A stretch of DNA of 64,000 nt, from NCBI GenBank assembly GCA_031310005.1, contig CM062386.1:1612001-1676000 (forward strand). The letters are read 5' to 3'. The notes under the pieces were generated by a model that saw nothing but the letters and a program-made list of their open reading frames with translations, did no database searches and was not told the origin of the DNA. This DNA is from Dactylellina haptotyla (Eukaryota; Ascomycota; Orbiliomycetes; Orbiliales; Orbiliaceae). The position numbers and the translations under genes were made by a program. Below, in pieces: positions 11,294-23,094 of the stretch (the stretch's first letter is position 1; each line of letters starts with the position of its first letter).

Positions 11294-13522
11294 AAATCGG
11301 ACCGCCGACTGATTGAATGCAATCCATGGAATGCAAGCAAAGAACCCCTCACATAGTTATCTTGGACGATCTGCGCTCTCTCCGCATTGGGGCGATGGTA
11401 AAAGCCGGGGTCGATGCTACCGCTGTTTCTGCAACCCAATCAAAATATGTAGAAGGTGGTAAATGGTGATGGGGTTTGCGGGCCAGAATCGGCTTTGGTT
11501 CGACGAAACTTGTTTGCGAGCCTTGGATCAAATCTCCGTCAAACTTAGGGACCCACTGTTTTCGTAACGAACAACAGGGCTCCCGCTGGCCCTTATTCAT
11601 ATAGTTTGCAAACCGGCGAAACTTCAAGCGAATCGATAGCCTCTCGTGACCACGCCGGCCGTAGCTCCCATCCTATTTCGAACATATGTACAGCTGCGTC
11701 GCTCAGTTGATTGGTTCGGTCCAGTTGATGGGGTCTGGTGGTGTGCCACAGAACACCCACTCGACTGCAGTCCGGGGATGTCAAATTTACGTTACAAAAA
11801 TGACATCAGTCGGCTCTACAGCTGCCGATGCCTAGGCTTGTTCTTTATTTCCACCGCATTTCATTTTTTCCTCCAGCATGTGTCAACTATGCAGGAACGG
11901 TATCTTGATTTCGTGCATCGGCTTTAACTGTTGTTATTGTGGCGCGCTGCCGACATGTCGTGGATTGAGGTCAAACAATCAAACCATACAAACAAGAAAT
12001 CAAACCGTCCGACGATTGTTGCCACTCTTAGCACAATACGAGAGCAATCGAGAATATTAGTGGCATGCAGCTCTACTCTCTGGCTCTCTGTTAACCTGCT
12101 GCCTTGGTAAACTCATTAATAATAATCATAAAAAATTGAGTTGAAAGGCGAATAATATTATATATCACTGACATTCCGTCTGAAGCTTAAACAATGACCC
12201 TGGCTCCTAGCCGACCAGGCAGCTATCCCACCATGAGGCTCGCTTCGGCTCCATATGACGCCCTCCAACCCTTGTTTCCAAGCGGGGTTGCTAGGTTTTC
12301 TTTTAAAGTTAACAGGTCTAGGACACCCTCTCGAGATGCCCCTGTATGCTTCTATCGATACCAGAAGCTCGCACCTGCCAAATAGAGCCCTGTCGCAAGC
12401 TCACGAGGTTCATTGTTCTTTTTAGCATCCGTCTGAGAAGTTAACTGGATGTTAGGAGCTCGGAAGGCAAAGTCGGTAATATGATAGTGATCTCGTCGCT
12501 ATTGCTCGCGAGACTCGTTTGCTGACGTATATGTATTCATGGAGGGAGCGGTGTCGATTTGCGTGTGTTGTGGTTCGTAGCCCTTCAAAACGCCTACCCA
12601 ACACAGTAAAATACATGTATACATGTGCAGAAATATAGAGCTGCCAACATCGTGACTAGCTTCTTCATGAAGGCGTTCGTCAAAAATTAGAACTAAAAGG
12701 CAGAAAGTTTGCTAAGATGCTAAAGGTGGGCTAGAGCTATATCGAGGAGGTCTTGGTGAGAGAGACTTAGTCCGGCTATCCGGTTATTGTTACGGAATTT
12801 TGGGGCTATCTGATAGCTATATGGCCCTTCAAGTATACTAGTGTTTCAACCATCTCCAATTCTATCTCCAAGATAGATCGGTGAAGTACTCACTGTTACG
12901 AAAAACTTCGTATATTCTCATAACTCCGAGGAAAACTCTAACGGAATCTCTGATCCATCCTATAATATGAAGAGTAGCCATCCACTGCCGAGCTTCAATA
13001 TTGATATGCCAGGAAAAAGAGTCTCCAACTTCTTTTAAAAATTTTCGGTCCAGAAACATCATGACCCTCCCACTATCTTTAGCCTAGACATGCTTCGAAA
13101 GTGGAGTTAAGCTGTGAAGCCATGAGCCTTCATGAAATGCATAAAGCAACATGTGTAGGTTTCGAAAAGCCATCTGACTAGCAAAAATTTGCTATTCTAG
13201 CCTTCCCAGTAACCTGATATTGGATAACAGCGACTCTAAAGTCCCTCTATCAATTTAGTAGCTTCCTTTTACAGATATTTGATAAACCTTGTGAGTGAGT
13301 ACCCTCTGCGAGATAGCATGCATGCATTTGACAACAGCAACAACACATATATATAATCTTAGAAATTCTCGTGTTGGTGTTTCAGCAAGAACCAGGCAAC
13401 GCCTACAACTAACCAGCCTGGTAGTCGTAAAGGCGTCAATTCTGGCCTATAAAAAACGTGCTAGCTGGCTATATGTTATATAAATGAATTATATAACTAT
13501 ATTATCAAGCGTTTAAGTAAAA

Positions 13523-13542
13523 GTGGCTATATATAGAGCCAC
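13523..13542. repeat. Short inverted repeat (hairpin)
   Basis: GTGGCT and AGCCAC form a perfect 6-bp stem around an 8-base TA-rich loop. It sits in gene-free TA-rich DNA; function is unknown. Confidence 0.4.
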
Positions 13543-14105
13543 AAATCAACTCATGACGATCCATGACTACAGAGTGATGATCTATCATCTCCAAGTGCTT
13601 TAAAAAAGTTAACCATCTTATCATTAGGGGTGGGAACTCTTCAATATGGTGGCTCCATCTAGAGTACTCGCATTGCGAGATTCGTTCGGATGTTTTGAGA
13701 TATAAAAATTTTGCGATCTCGAGATCTCCTACGCTAACATTTGTTCCACACGATCTGAAACACCTCCGTTAGGTTTGCTCCTAGGCTTGACACGCACCTC
13801 ACTCAGCTATTAGAACGCCGAATTCTAGACCATTCCGGATATGGAAGGAATATCGGTGATAGAGCGAGACTCAAGGAGATATATATTAACCTTGAATGTT
13901 TTAGACAAAATACTATTATTGCTTATATATGATGGACGGAAAGATTCTGGATCAAAACTATAATAAATTAATCACTAGCTAACAAAGAAACGTATGTAAA
14001 ATCATTTACATGAAATAATGTTATCAAGAGCGTTAAACTAGACATCAAGGAACATCATGTTCCACACTATGCTAAAAAGAATCTCGAGGGTAAGATTTTA
14101 GACTC

Positions 14106-14962
14106 TTATTTGGCCCAAGAGCTTGGGATGCAAAGGCCACCGCAGTCGGCACCACCATTTTTAGGGTCGCAATCGTCTCTCGGGTCGTCAATGCAGACAT
14201 CAGTCTTAGCTTTACATTGGATACCAGCGAAACCACCACAGAACTCCTCCACGATACAGATTCCAAGACAGTCAACAGCGATACCGCATGGGCTCTTTGG
14301 GTCATCGATGCAAGTCTCGCCCTTGGCGCACTGGAGACCCTGGAGACCACCACACTTCTTAGGACCAGAGGTGGAGGTCGGGGCGGCTGTGGTAGTTGTT
14401 GGGCATGGTGGCTTGGTATAATTTGGCGGCCCACCTGCACAGTAGCAACCACCATACTTTATGCCACATTCGTTGACAGCATCAACACAGATGGTTCGGC
14501 AGGTGGTAGTTGGTGGTTTTGTGGTGGTAGTCGATGGGCATGGGGGCTTGGTGTAATTAGGAGGTCCACCAGAGCAATAGCAACCACCGTATCTGATGCC
14601 ACATTCATTGATGGCGTCAACGCAGATAGTTCGGCATGTGGTTGTAGTTGTGGTCTTCTTTGTTGTGGTCGGGCAGGGAGGGGGGGTGAAAGTAGGAGTT
14701 GGTAGTCCGGGGCAAGCAGGATAGCATCCACCGTAGCCCATACCGCAAGAGTTTATATAGTCTGCACAGATTGTGATTCCGCAGCTAGTTGTTGTAGCTT
14801 TCGTTGTGACTTTAGTGGTCTGTACCACGTTCATCATTAGCACAACGAACAATATTAAGGTCAGTAGAGGGGACGTACTACTCTAGTAAGGGTGTAGTAA
14901 CCATTTTGGGGGATGGCAGCAGCGACAGCCGCAAAGGAGAGAGCAATGATAGCACCCTTCAT
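14106..14962 (-). CDS. Secreted modular cysteine-rich protein with Thr-rich linkers
   Basis: Two exons, 14962-14879 and 14819-14106, are joined over a 59-bp intron with a GTACGT donor; the product is 265 residues. The first exon supplies a signal peptide (MKGAIIALSFAAVAAA). The mature protein has three copies of a module with the pattern C-x-x-T-I-C-x-D-x-x-N-x-C-G-x-x-Y-G-G-C, linked by Thr/Pro-rich spacers. Two further modules begin KCGGLQGLQC and FCGGFAGIQC, with a C-I-D-D-P core and GGADCGGLC near the end. The second and third modules repeat with a 135-bp period. No catalytic domain is present. Disulfide-rich modules on probably O-glycosylated Thr linkers suggest an extracellular, wall-associated or effector-type protein; the function itself is unknown. 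Confidence 0.85.
14439..14680 (-). repeat. Tandem 135-bp coding repeat inside the cysteine-rich gene
   Basis: Two adjacent 45-residue units share CRTICVDA-x-NECGI-x-YGGCYC followed by GGPPNYTKPPCP and a Thr linker. The spacing between equivalent positions (14465 and 14600) is 135 bp. The copies differ at scattered, mostly synonymous sites. Boundaries are approximate. Confidence 0.7.
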
Positions 14963-17900
14963 GATGTTTGAGAAAAAAAAGCCCTCTTTATAATTAATTG
15001 ATAAGTTGAGACTAGTGATAATATGTTGCGAAAAATCGAGTGATCGATGTCGATATTTTGCAATTGAATTCCGTCAATGGGGCCGGTTTATATAGATATT
15101 TTATACTGCCGTCGCCGGTACTTGATTCTGCACGTATCCGCTGCGTATCGGGAGCGAGTGGAATTTCAGAACCAGGAGAGCAAGGATCGCCAATTATATA
15201 CCGTCTGCCAAGTCAGGAGAATACCACGTTGTGAGGGGCGCAGAAAATTGTGCACGAGTCCCCAGTCCAATCCATGAGTCTCTCTAGCTCCGTAGATCGA
15301 AAGCTGAAAGGGGACCCTAGAGCATACAAACCGTTCACTATAACATTAAGTTGCTCTCTGCAAAGTTGCATTCTGCTATTTTTGACATCTGGTCATGGTC
15401 AACCCTACGCATTAATTTCGTCTAATTAGCCTGATGATGTCGTTAGACGAGGAAAATCAGCAGCTAATTCGTGGGAAAGCTAGCTCTTTGGCTTCTGGGC
15501 AGACGACAACAGGCTGGTCGCACAACTTAACCAACACAAAGCGGTATACACATGCGGCCAAGGCATAAGAATCCTGTACCCTTCAGCTCCTCTGTCATCA
15601 AAGAAAATTTTCAAACGACAAGGGGAATGATTCATTTGCTACTATCTTGTCGCCAAGATAAAGGGATGTGGTGAGAAGGATTTTCTTAGTCGACGCCTCA
15701 CCCGCCTCTTAATCAGGCGAAATAATACCTAGTTGGCCAACCTCCGGTACCTTGTAAACCCGACGGACCGAACACCGACGGTTCTTTCGCGTTAGGAGGT
15801 TGAGGTCGAAAGGTGTGTGAGATTGTTATCTTGCCCCTCGCAGCTTTTCTTAATATTAGGGCTTCTGTTACTCCTTCGCCAAGACATGATCTTATCCCTC
15901 TCTTGCCGTGTTCGAAGCTTCGCTCGCTCGAATACTAAGCTTATTGGCTAGAGTCGAAACTTGAGCTGATCAAAGGTTTTTACGGAATATTTAGTTTCGA
16001 TCGGATTTTTCTCGCTATCGCTGGATTGGTTTATTTTTACTTTTAAGCCCCAATTTTCGTCGCTGGGAATTACATTGTTTGCCCGCCAGCTCAACCAGGG
16101 TTTGCCTGAACTTCACGTACCCCAGATCTTGGCCTGTTGATCCACTGCTCCGAAAACGCGCTGGCCTTCTGTTGGTTGCAGTTTGTCTCGCAAGCCAGAT
16201 GTCGTCGGTTGCAGTTCTCTCTTCTAATTAAGCTGCAGTAACTTCTTATATTTTTCCAGTTTTTCCAATTATTTGCATCTATAGCCACAGGGGTCCTATG
16301 AGCAAAATTTTTTTGTTGGAACTTAATGAATACATGTATGATTCGAATAGAAGAATATTCGAAAGCTTTGGAAAACGCGTACTGCGGGTGGTAGCACATG
16401 GGAACTACTTCTCAGGCACCGCATAATTTGCCAAGATGCAAATTTGTTCACGTTCCGGGAGCGATTTTGCTCCTTTTATCCAATATCTGGGTACAATCAA
16501 ACCACCCTTTGGTCAACACCGCTTTATTTCGGCTCTGATGTCAGCTTATGACTATAGGAACAATGGAAGTGAGGCTTTTAGCTTAAAACGGCAACACCGA
16601 TACTTAATCTGCCATAGTGTATTGTATCCACCAATGAACCGATCCAAACCTCTAAACGGAATACCAAGCGTCCAAAAGCCCTGCAAGCTGAACCTCAAGG
16701 ATTATGGAAGGTTGGGTTTTTGGTGATATCAAAAAATCCTTTTCGATGTTCCACTTACATGCGCACCTATAGCCGCTAAAATGCTTTGGGGTAGTTTTTT
16801 TTTCAGCTGCTATTCTATCAATGTATTATAGCATGTTGCCTCGCATATTGAAACACACCGTAGCACTTATCCTTCCCTTGCTTTGTCCAACCATCATGCA
16901 AGAACTCAAGCCAATAGGGCTGACATTTTAGGATCACCTGTCTAATTTGATTTCGGTTGAAAATATTGTACCAACCCGCTGCACGAATAACAGCATGTGA
17001 AGAACGCAACTGACTGATTACTGCACCTAATGGACTAAATGCGACCTAAGACTTTAAGATTCGAATGCATCATGCTTACCGTCGTCCCGCAACCTTAAAG
17101 AACTCCTGGGACGGCGAATAAAATATTTTTATCTGCTCCTTTGACGCTTGGCGAGAAATTCACCAGCCCATGCCAATGATACGCGCCTGGGTGCATGTAC
17201 CGAGTTCGGTACTTCTCGCCAATGTATCTATATGTCGGGATATATTACTCCGACAGAGCGAGCGGCCCCGTCACCTTAATTTCCTTCAAGGAACAAGCCC
17301 GACATCGTGCAAGGTACGGCCAGATGCCTTTCCAGACCCCGCGACTGTTCGATTAGTATTCTTTTTAATTCTACTGCGAAGCAGTCTCTTACCTAAACGC
17401 GATAAGATTGCCATCGCTATTACAACCACGATAGGAGAAATTTGCTTGAACCCTGTTACTCTCGAAGGAGTACCTAGCACTTCCGGCAGAAAACCTGGAG
17501 AACCAGGCTGTGGTGGTCTCGCAAACCTAGGCTATGGGATCCTTCGACCAAACTGTTCTGGGACAACGCCGCGGATTGCCGTTGGATGTTAGAATTTGAT
17601 ACTGAACTCCCTCCAGTATGCCGTACTAGCTACATGGGAAGGAAGTTCGGTGCTAAATTGGACAGAAAACCCTACTTCTTTTGAAGAAATTTCTATCCTA
17701 TGGCGAAGAATTTTCATCGTGTCGGCTGACAATTTATGGATGGACTTGCGATATTAGGATTAAAACTCCAGTTTTCTTTGTCGACAAAATTTTACGTTAC
17801 AACCTCGTGTTCAGCAGCGTATCTCGGGATGTTTCTGCAAATTCGGCGTTCATGATTTTTTGCCCAGATATTTAGTATGCTTTCATGATGCAAGGATGCA

Positions 17901-20173
17901 CTACCTTCTCGTTGGAACTTCTTTCAATCATGAGAGAAATTTTTTCTGGGGTAAGAGCAGCTGTCGCTTCCTTCCAATCGGAAACTCGCCCGTAATATCG
18001 CGTCCTGGATATTATACCAGAGCGAAGCTTTGTTTCCCCAGGGAAGCTTCAAGGCTAATTTACATGGATTAATTCCAGATTACCATGTAACACACTTGCA
18101 GATAAATTACAGCTACACGTCAGCAATTGATATTTAAAGTTCTTTAATTAATCTTGTCCGCCGTTTGGTAGTTCGCTAGTCTGACCCCCCAGGTTATCGC
18201 GAAACGAATTTAGGCCTAAATTTGCGCTTTATGCTGCATATATCGTATCCGCGATGCATCATTTCAAGTCAACCTAGGTCGTTCTTTCCAGGGCCTTTTA
18301 AATCTTCAAAGTAAGAGAAGAGGATGTTCTAGCTGCTATTGTCGATCCCCTGCGGCGTGCGGTGTCATACCATTATCATGGTATACCGACGCGTCAGCGG
18401 GTGCATGGTAGATAACGGTTAAAAGAAAAAAGAGGATTCAGGGAGACAATGAGTACATGACTCGAGTATGGAACTGGAATGGTTATTCTGGAAGCTCGGA
18501 TTGCTGTTTTATCGGGGTTAGCTCTCACGATATAGAGAGTTTAGATCATTACGAGACCACCGGAATGACGGAATACATGCCACGTGCATTGAGTTTATCG
18601 GCGTAGACTGAATTAATAGACTTTATTGTTCGAGAGTGAACTAAAAGAATTATGAATAATCAATTGGTAAACTGGACGAGGCACATGATACTGTTTATGG
18701 AATTTAGAAGCCTGTATCTTGTTGTTGTTGAGCTAGATTTGGTTTGATGCAGGTAACGGATGCAAGACATTCTGGGGCTAGAGTTCCAGCATCCCGATGT
18801 GTAACGGGGCAAGTCAACAACGTGGGTGAACTCGTGCCGGGACCGCCGAGTTTCTGGTCCAATCTGTTTCTATTGATATTTTAATCGTGGGGTTCGTTTT
18901 GTTCTGTTCTGCTCAGATTGCAGTTTTAATGAGTTCCAGTCCTTTACATCATTACCTTCCATGAAGAGCAAACTCCTGATGATATCACGATAAAATGATA
19001 AAACGATTTGGGCTGCGTGGGAAACGCCCACCACTTCCGTTGAACTATACAACCAGTAGCTATAACCCAAGAAAATATTTCGGAACCGTGGTGATGATCG
19101 ACAAATAACTCAATAGCTTAGATGCAGTCCGGTTGAATTGATTTTTTTAGCCTAATCCTTCACTTACAGTAGACGAGATTTTCGTCCAGCACGTCAAGTG
19201 AAAGCCATGACGCCACAACCGGCGCCCGGAGACGGATTTCTTGCATTACCCAGCCAGGCATTCATAGGCTCGCTTGACAGCCCACCTTTGCAGGCCCATT
19301 AAATGTCCGACGGAGTGTGTTGCGAAACGAAACACCACGAGTCGCAAAGCCCATGTTTCAAACCTCTTAGCCCACCTAAGCCTCTCAACTTGATACGGAT
19401 GGACGCACCCTCTACAAGTTTTTCAGGCTGCAAATGGAGGAGCTTACCGCTGTAAGTATGGCGAATCGCCCAGGAGCGGAGCAAAAAGACAATGTTTCCC
19501 CCTTTGGTTCTAGCAGGTCTGCATTTATACGCAGTTTTCCCTTTTTAAGCCGAATCACAGCAAAAAGTTCTTAGCCACAGCATCATTCAGGGTCTCGTAC
19601 AGAAATCCAACGAAGCTCTCATGCACTCGATGTTTCGACTTCCACGCACCAGGCCAGGATTGATGAAGCTCGTTGCTAGCGTGGAGCCCCTGCTACCCAG
19701 CTATCAGGAACTCTCAGTGACCACCTGTTACAGTCATGGAGGAAAGGAGCGTTTGGGCTCTGGTCATAGCTTTCCGGTAGCTCAAAATATGCTAGCCTTT
19801 GGCTCTTAGTGCCCTTCGATTTCTCTTTTATTACCCAGGTCCTCCCTAATACCCCAGGTGGCCTGGCGGATTTTCGTTTCTTACGACCTTTTCCTTTGTC
19901 TTCAACCAACACGCATTCTTTGACAGAGGCGTCTAGACATTCTTTTGACTAAAGGGCAGAGCCTCAGATTTGACGGGTTCAATTCTTTCAGTTCTGTGAA
20001 CTTCGATTCCCCTTTGTCAATTTTCTTCTCTTCTATTCATATTTTTTATTTATTTTTCATTATCTTTTACGCCTTTTTTTACATTTACATTTCTTCGACA
20101 TCCTGCTGGCGAGGATATTTGGAGGTTTTAGGACTTGAGGAAGGAAGCGAAGGAATTATAAACATTCGGCTCA
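14963..20173. other. 5.2-kb gene-free region
   Basis: No frame with convincing coding content was found on either strand. The longest frames (for example 17170-17592 plus) have no family resemblance or codon coherence. The last 230 bases before 20174 are strongly pyrimidine-rich and are the likely leader and promoter of the next gene. The rest may be decayed repeat or regulatory DNA, but no element ends were recognised. Confidence 0.5.
15085..15095 (-). promoter_or_regulatory. TATA-like box of the cysteine-rich gene
   Basis: The minus strand reads CTATATAAACC about 123 bp upstream of the start at 14962, almost the same spacing as in the ceramidase gene. Assigned by pattern only. Confidence 0.4.
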
Positions 20174-21461
20174 ATGAGCGTATTCAACACTATCAAAGAA
20201 TCTATTCGACGACCGTCAGCCGTAGAAATCAGCAGAAGCTCATCCGTTGCATCATCCCAGAATGCTCGAATCCTTTCTCAAATTGGCACTCCATCGGACT
20301 TCGACAGAAACTCGACAAGGCATGCGAGAACAGTTTCAACTCAGAGCATTCGACCATTAACTATGTCCAACCTTGCTGAATTCGACAAACGACTTCCATC
20401 ACCACCTCAAAGCCAAGCGACTTCGATCATGGAGGTCAAGGAGTCAATGTGGCGGAAAGTTGTTCGACTCAATATTCAACTGGATACTTGGGCAAAATTC
20501 ATTATTGTTCTTTCTTTTTGCGAGGCTATTATGGCATTCTGGGGAGGGCTTCAGATCCTTCTTGGTAAGTTTTCCCTACAATTTTCAAGCATTCCTTGGC
20601 TATTTATTTTTCTAACGGTTTCACTTAGCTGGGAGAATGAATTACGGTAAAATCTGGACAGCCATGACGATAGTCCTCCTGGTCTGGGGGTGCTTCTTCG
20701 TAGCTGTCGGCTACTGCGGATTTTCGATCTTGTGGGGCCGCTTCTCGTGCTCCCCCACCGCTCTCAAAATCATGCGAATGGTGGCCACTCTTTTGACTGT
20801 CCTGTACGGCACTGCTTGCGGACTTTGGTTCTTCTACGGATTTCAATCAGCCACCAAGACACGGGAGATGTGCGTCACCACACTGATATTTTGGGACGGA
20901 GAAACATTACCGGCCCCTCAGCCGTGGGTTGATTTGTGTCTCGAGACTGCCCAAAGCTTCGAGAGGCTTCAGATTGCCTGGGGCTTCATGAACGCTTTCC
21001 AAGTTTACTTTATGATGATTCTCGTTCAATGGTCCGGACAACATGAACGTGAGCTGAGACAACAAAAGCGGTGGAGTCGCAACAGCGGCCTTACCTACAG
21101 TCACTCAGACAATTCTTTCGAGAGATTGAGTGACATGGAATCTAACACTCCCAGCTCAGAGGGATTTGAACGAATCGTCGCAGAGAAAGTCGAGGAGTTT
21201 GCTAGGCAAGAAAAAATCGAGAAGCAAACTGCTAAAACCGTCGAGATCGGGATGAAGATTCCTGCCTTTCCATTGCCAAACATGGGTAACCGAACGAGGA
21301 CGAGATTGACTCTCCTCAATACCCCGAGCCCAATATTGGAGACTAGTGAAGAAGCCACCAAAGACGGCTTCCCAAGGTTCAGCAGCGCTAGCGGCGCAAT
21401 TCCAATTGCCTTGGATTTGCGAAATCTCGATTCACCAAGATTCTATGGACGCGCTTTTTAA
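20174..21461 (+). CDS. Uncharacterised four-TM protein
   Basis: Two exons, 20174-20564 and 20629-21461, flank a 64-bp intron (GTAAGT...TTAG); the product is 407 residues. The N-terminal 100 residues are Ser/Thr-rich and polar, with no signal peptide. Four hydrophobic helices follow at about residues 107-128, 139-163, 173-198 and 240-258. The first splice junction lies at the end of the first helix. The loop before helix 4 carries several cysteines and tryptophans. The C-terminal 140 residues are charged and cytosolic-looking, with an acidic/basic stretch after the last helix. The layout is that of a small tetraspanning membrane protein. I do not recognise a family, and the role is unknown. 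It converges with the amidohydrolase gene, whose stop lies 256 bp away. Confidence 0.82.
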
Positions 21462-21717
21462 GAACATTAAGCTTTTTTTATATAAAATGAAATAAAAAAA
21501 AGCTTAATATAGTGCCGATATTAATTCACTCGTTAAATCCTAATATAAACCATTCGTTTCGAATAGTCCTGTTTTTTCCAATTTACTTTTTGTACGATAC
21601 CCTCGGCCGCCCGGAAATTCTAAATACCCTTATACCCTAAAATATAATAGTCACTCTTTCTGCATTGACCAAATACCTATGGACCCTTGTTCCCACCTGT
21701 GATACCAAATACAAACA

Positions 21718-22773
21718 TCAGAATCCCGATAACCCGTATGCCCTAATGGCGTTCTTACCCCATATCCCTTCCCACTCCTCGGGTTCGGCATTAACCTCGC
21801 CTTCAGCTAAAATCTTGTTGATAACGTTTGTGCTTATCTTTAGCCAGTCATGCCATGCTCCTTTTTGCACACCAGTGACTTGTCCGTAACCTATGCCGCA
21901 TACCGGCCAATCACTCCCCCATATGATACGTCCCGGCCCGAATATTTTGAAAATTGGTCGTGCATAGTCGAGAACCAGACTTGTAACCTTGTCTGGTAGC
22001 TCGCTGTTGTCTACCGCGAAACCAGATGGTAATTCGGAGAATCCTCCAGACAGCTTCATTGTAACATTAAGCTTGGCGACTTCCTCCATAAATATCTTCC
22101 ACTTGTCCATTCCTCCACCCTCTGGTTCCCTCCCTAGTGGTGGCTTCGAAAGGTGGTTAATCATGATTCTTAAGTCCCCCACTTGACTCAATGCTGTCAA
22201 TGCTTCTTCGAACTGCCAGAGGGCATTTCTGTTGACATCGATGCCCAAATCGAAAACCATTCCTGTGTCTCTCAAATATTTCAGCCCCTCTATGAACGCA
22301 GGCGCAATAATGGTCCCTTTCGGCTTGTCTTGAATCAAATATCTGAACCCAACTAGCAATGAGTGTTTCTCGGGGCCGTAAACCTCTGCATCCACAGCTT
22401 CCAACAACTTTGTATATCGTTCCATTACTTCGCGGCCCAGATGAATAGGTGCCCATGGCACAATTCCCCTAACCAACTTCTCCCCATCGCCGCCGTCTTT
22501 TGAGAGTTGAAGAAGATACCTGTATTCTTCGAGGACATGTTCCCAAGCGAGTAGATCCTCTGACGGATCTTTGGGATCAGTATACTTCCTATCTGTTTCG
22601 ACAAATACGAACCCAGAGTAAGAAGAAGGGATGGGAGAAATGCAAGACTTGTATTCTTGAAGGTCGTATACACCGTAAAGGGGTCCATTGGGGTCCTGCC
22701 AAGCGAGCGTCGACAGGTCGCGTTCGCGAAAGAGGTGGATATGCGTATCCAGGAGGAACTTCGGGGCATCCAT
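21718..22773 (-). CDS. Metal-dependent amidohydrolase (TIM-barrel, amidohydro_2 type)
   Basis: This is a single-exon gene of 351 residues. The start was placed at the ATG giving MDAPKFLLDTHIHLF, because the frame further upstream has no ATG. DTHIHLF supplies the HxH metal-binding pair (His 11 and 13). NHLSKPP in mid-protein carries another conserved His. GSDWPV near the end carries the catalytic Asp (residue 288). These features match the lactonase/decarboxylase branch of the amidohydrolase superfamily, which includes L-fuconolactonase- and 2-pyrone-4,6-dicarboxylate lactonase-like enzymes. Substrate cannot be told from sequence, though hydrolysis of a sugar or aromatic lactone is a reasonable guess. 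There is no signal peptide, so it is probably cytosolic. It shares a 321-bp divergent intergenic region with the GTPase gene. Confidence 0.9.
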   Translation of the reverse strand: MDAPKFLLDTHIHLFRERDLSTLAWQDPNGPLYGVYDLQEYKSCISPIPSSYSGFVFVETDRKYTDPKDPSEDLLAWEHVLEEYRYLLQLSKDGGDGEKLVRGIVPWAPIHLGREVMERYTKLLEAVDAEVYGPEKHSLLVGFRYLIQDKPKGTIIAPAFIEGLKYLRDTGMVFDLGIDVNRNALWQFEEALTALSQVGDLRIMINHLSKPPLGREPEGGGMDKWKIFMEEVAKLNVTMKLSGGFSELPSGFAVDNSELPDKVTSLVLDYARPIFKIFGPGRIIWGSDWPVCGIGYGQVTGVQKGAWHDWLKISTNVINKILAEGEVNAEPEEWEGIWGKNAIRAYGLSGF

Positions 22774-23094
22774 CTTGAGCCCGACCGAGTGTATTTTAAC
22801 AAGTGAACTCCGTGATAAGAGATAAATGAGGAGGCCAGCCAAATTGCACCCGGATAGAATTCACGAGTCTCAAGTCAGAAGTTTGCAGGAGCGGTACTTA
22901 TACACAGGAATTCCTCCGTAGAATGTGTTGCGGGGTCCGGTGGGATGGTGGGGCGACGTTGGGATCGCGGCTCTTTTTGGGAGGGTCTTGCGGGACGCTA
23001 TCTTTTTTCCGGACTCGGCCCAGTCATCACAGTCATCGCTTCTAATTCTAACGATCACATTCAGGCGCTCTCAACATCACAAACATATCCAACG
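22774..23094. promoter_or_regulatory. Shared divergent promoter region
   Basis: A 321-bp gap separates the start codons of the amidohydrolase (leftward) and the GTPase (rightward). The two genes must share promoter DNA here. No clear TATA box was seen on either side. Confidence 0.5.

Larger units (their letters stand above)
11165..14105. other. Long AT-rich intergenic region
   Basis: The region from 11165 to about 11700 should contain the ceramidase promoter. From about 12600 to 14050 the sequence becomes very TA-rich with no usable frames and resembles decayed repeat DNA, but no element ends or family could be recognised. It contains a 6-bp-stem inverted repeat (GTGGCT...AGCCAC) at 13523-13542 and a short CATG run at 13317-13327. 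No gene was seen. Confidence 0.45.

Noticed and set aside
11628-11642. 15-bp match with 32405-32420 (GCGAATCGATAGCCT)
   Set aside because: A single match of this length is expected by chance in a 64-kb window, and the flanks do not match.
16818-17009. 63-codon minus-strand frame with a coherent-looking sequence
   Set aside because: No family recognised and no neighbouring exons could be joined to it.
17170-17592. 140-codon plus-strand frame
   Set aside because: No family and irregular composition; lies in gene-free DNA.
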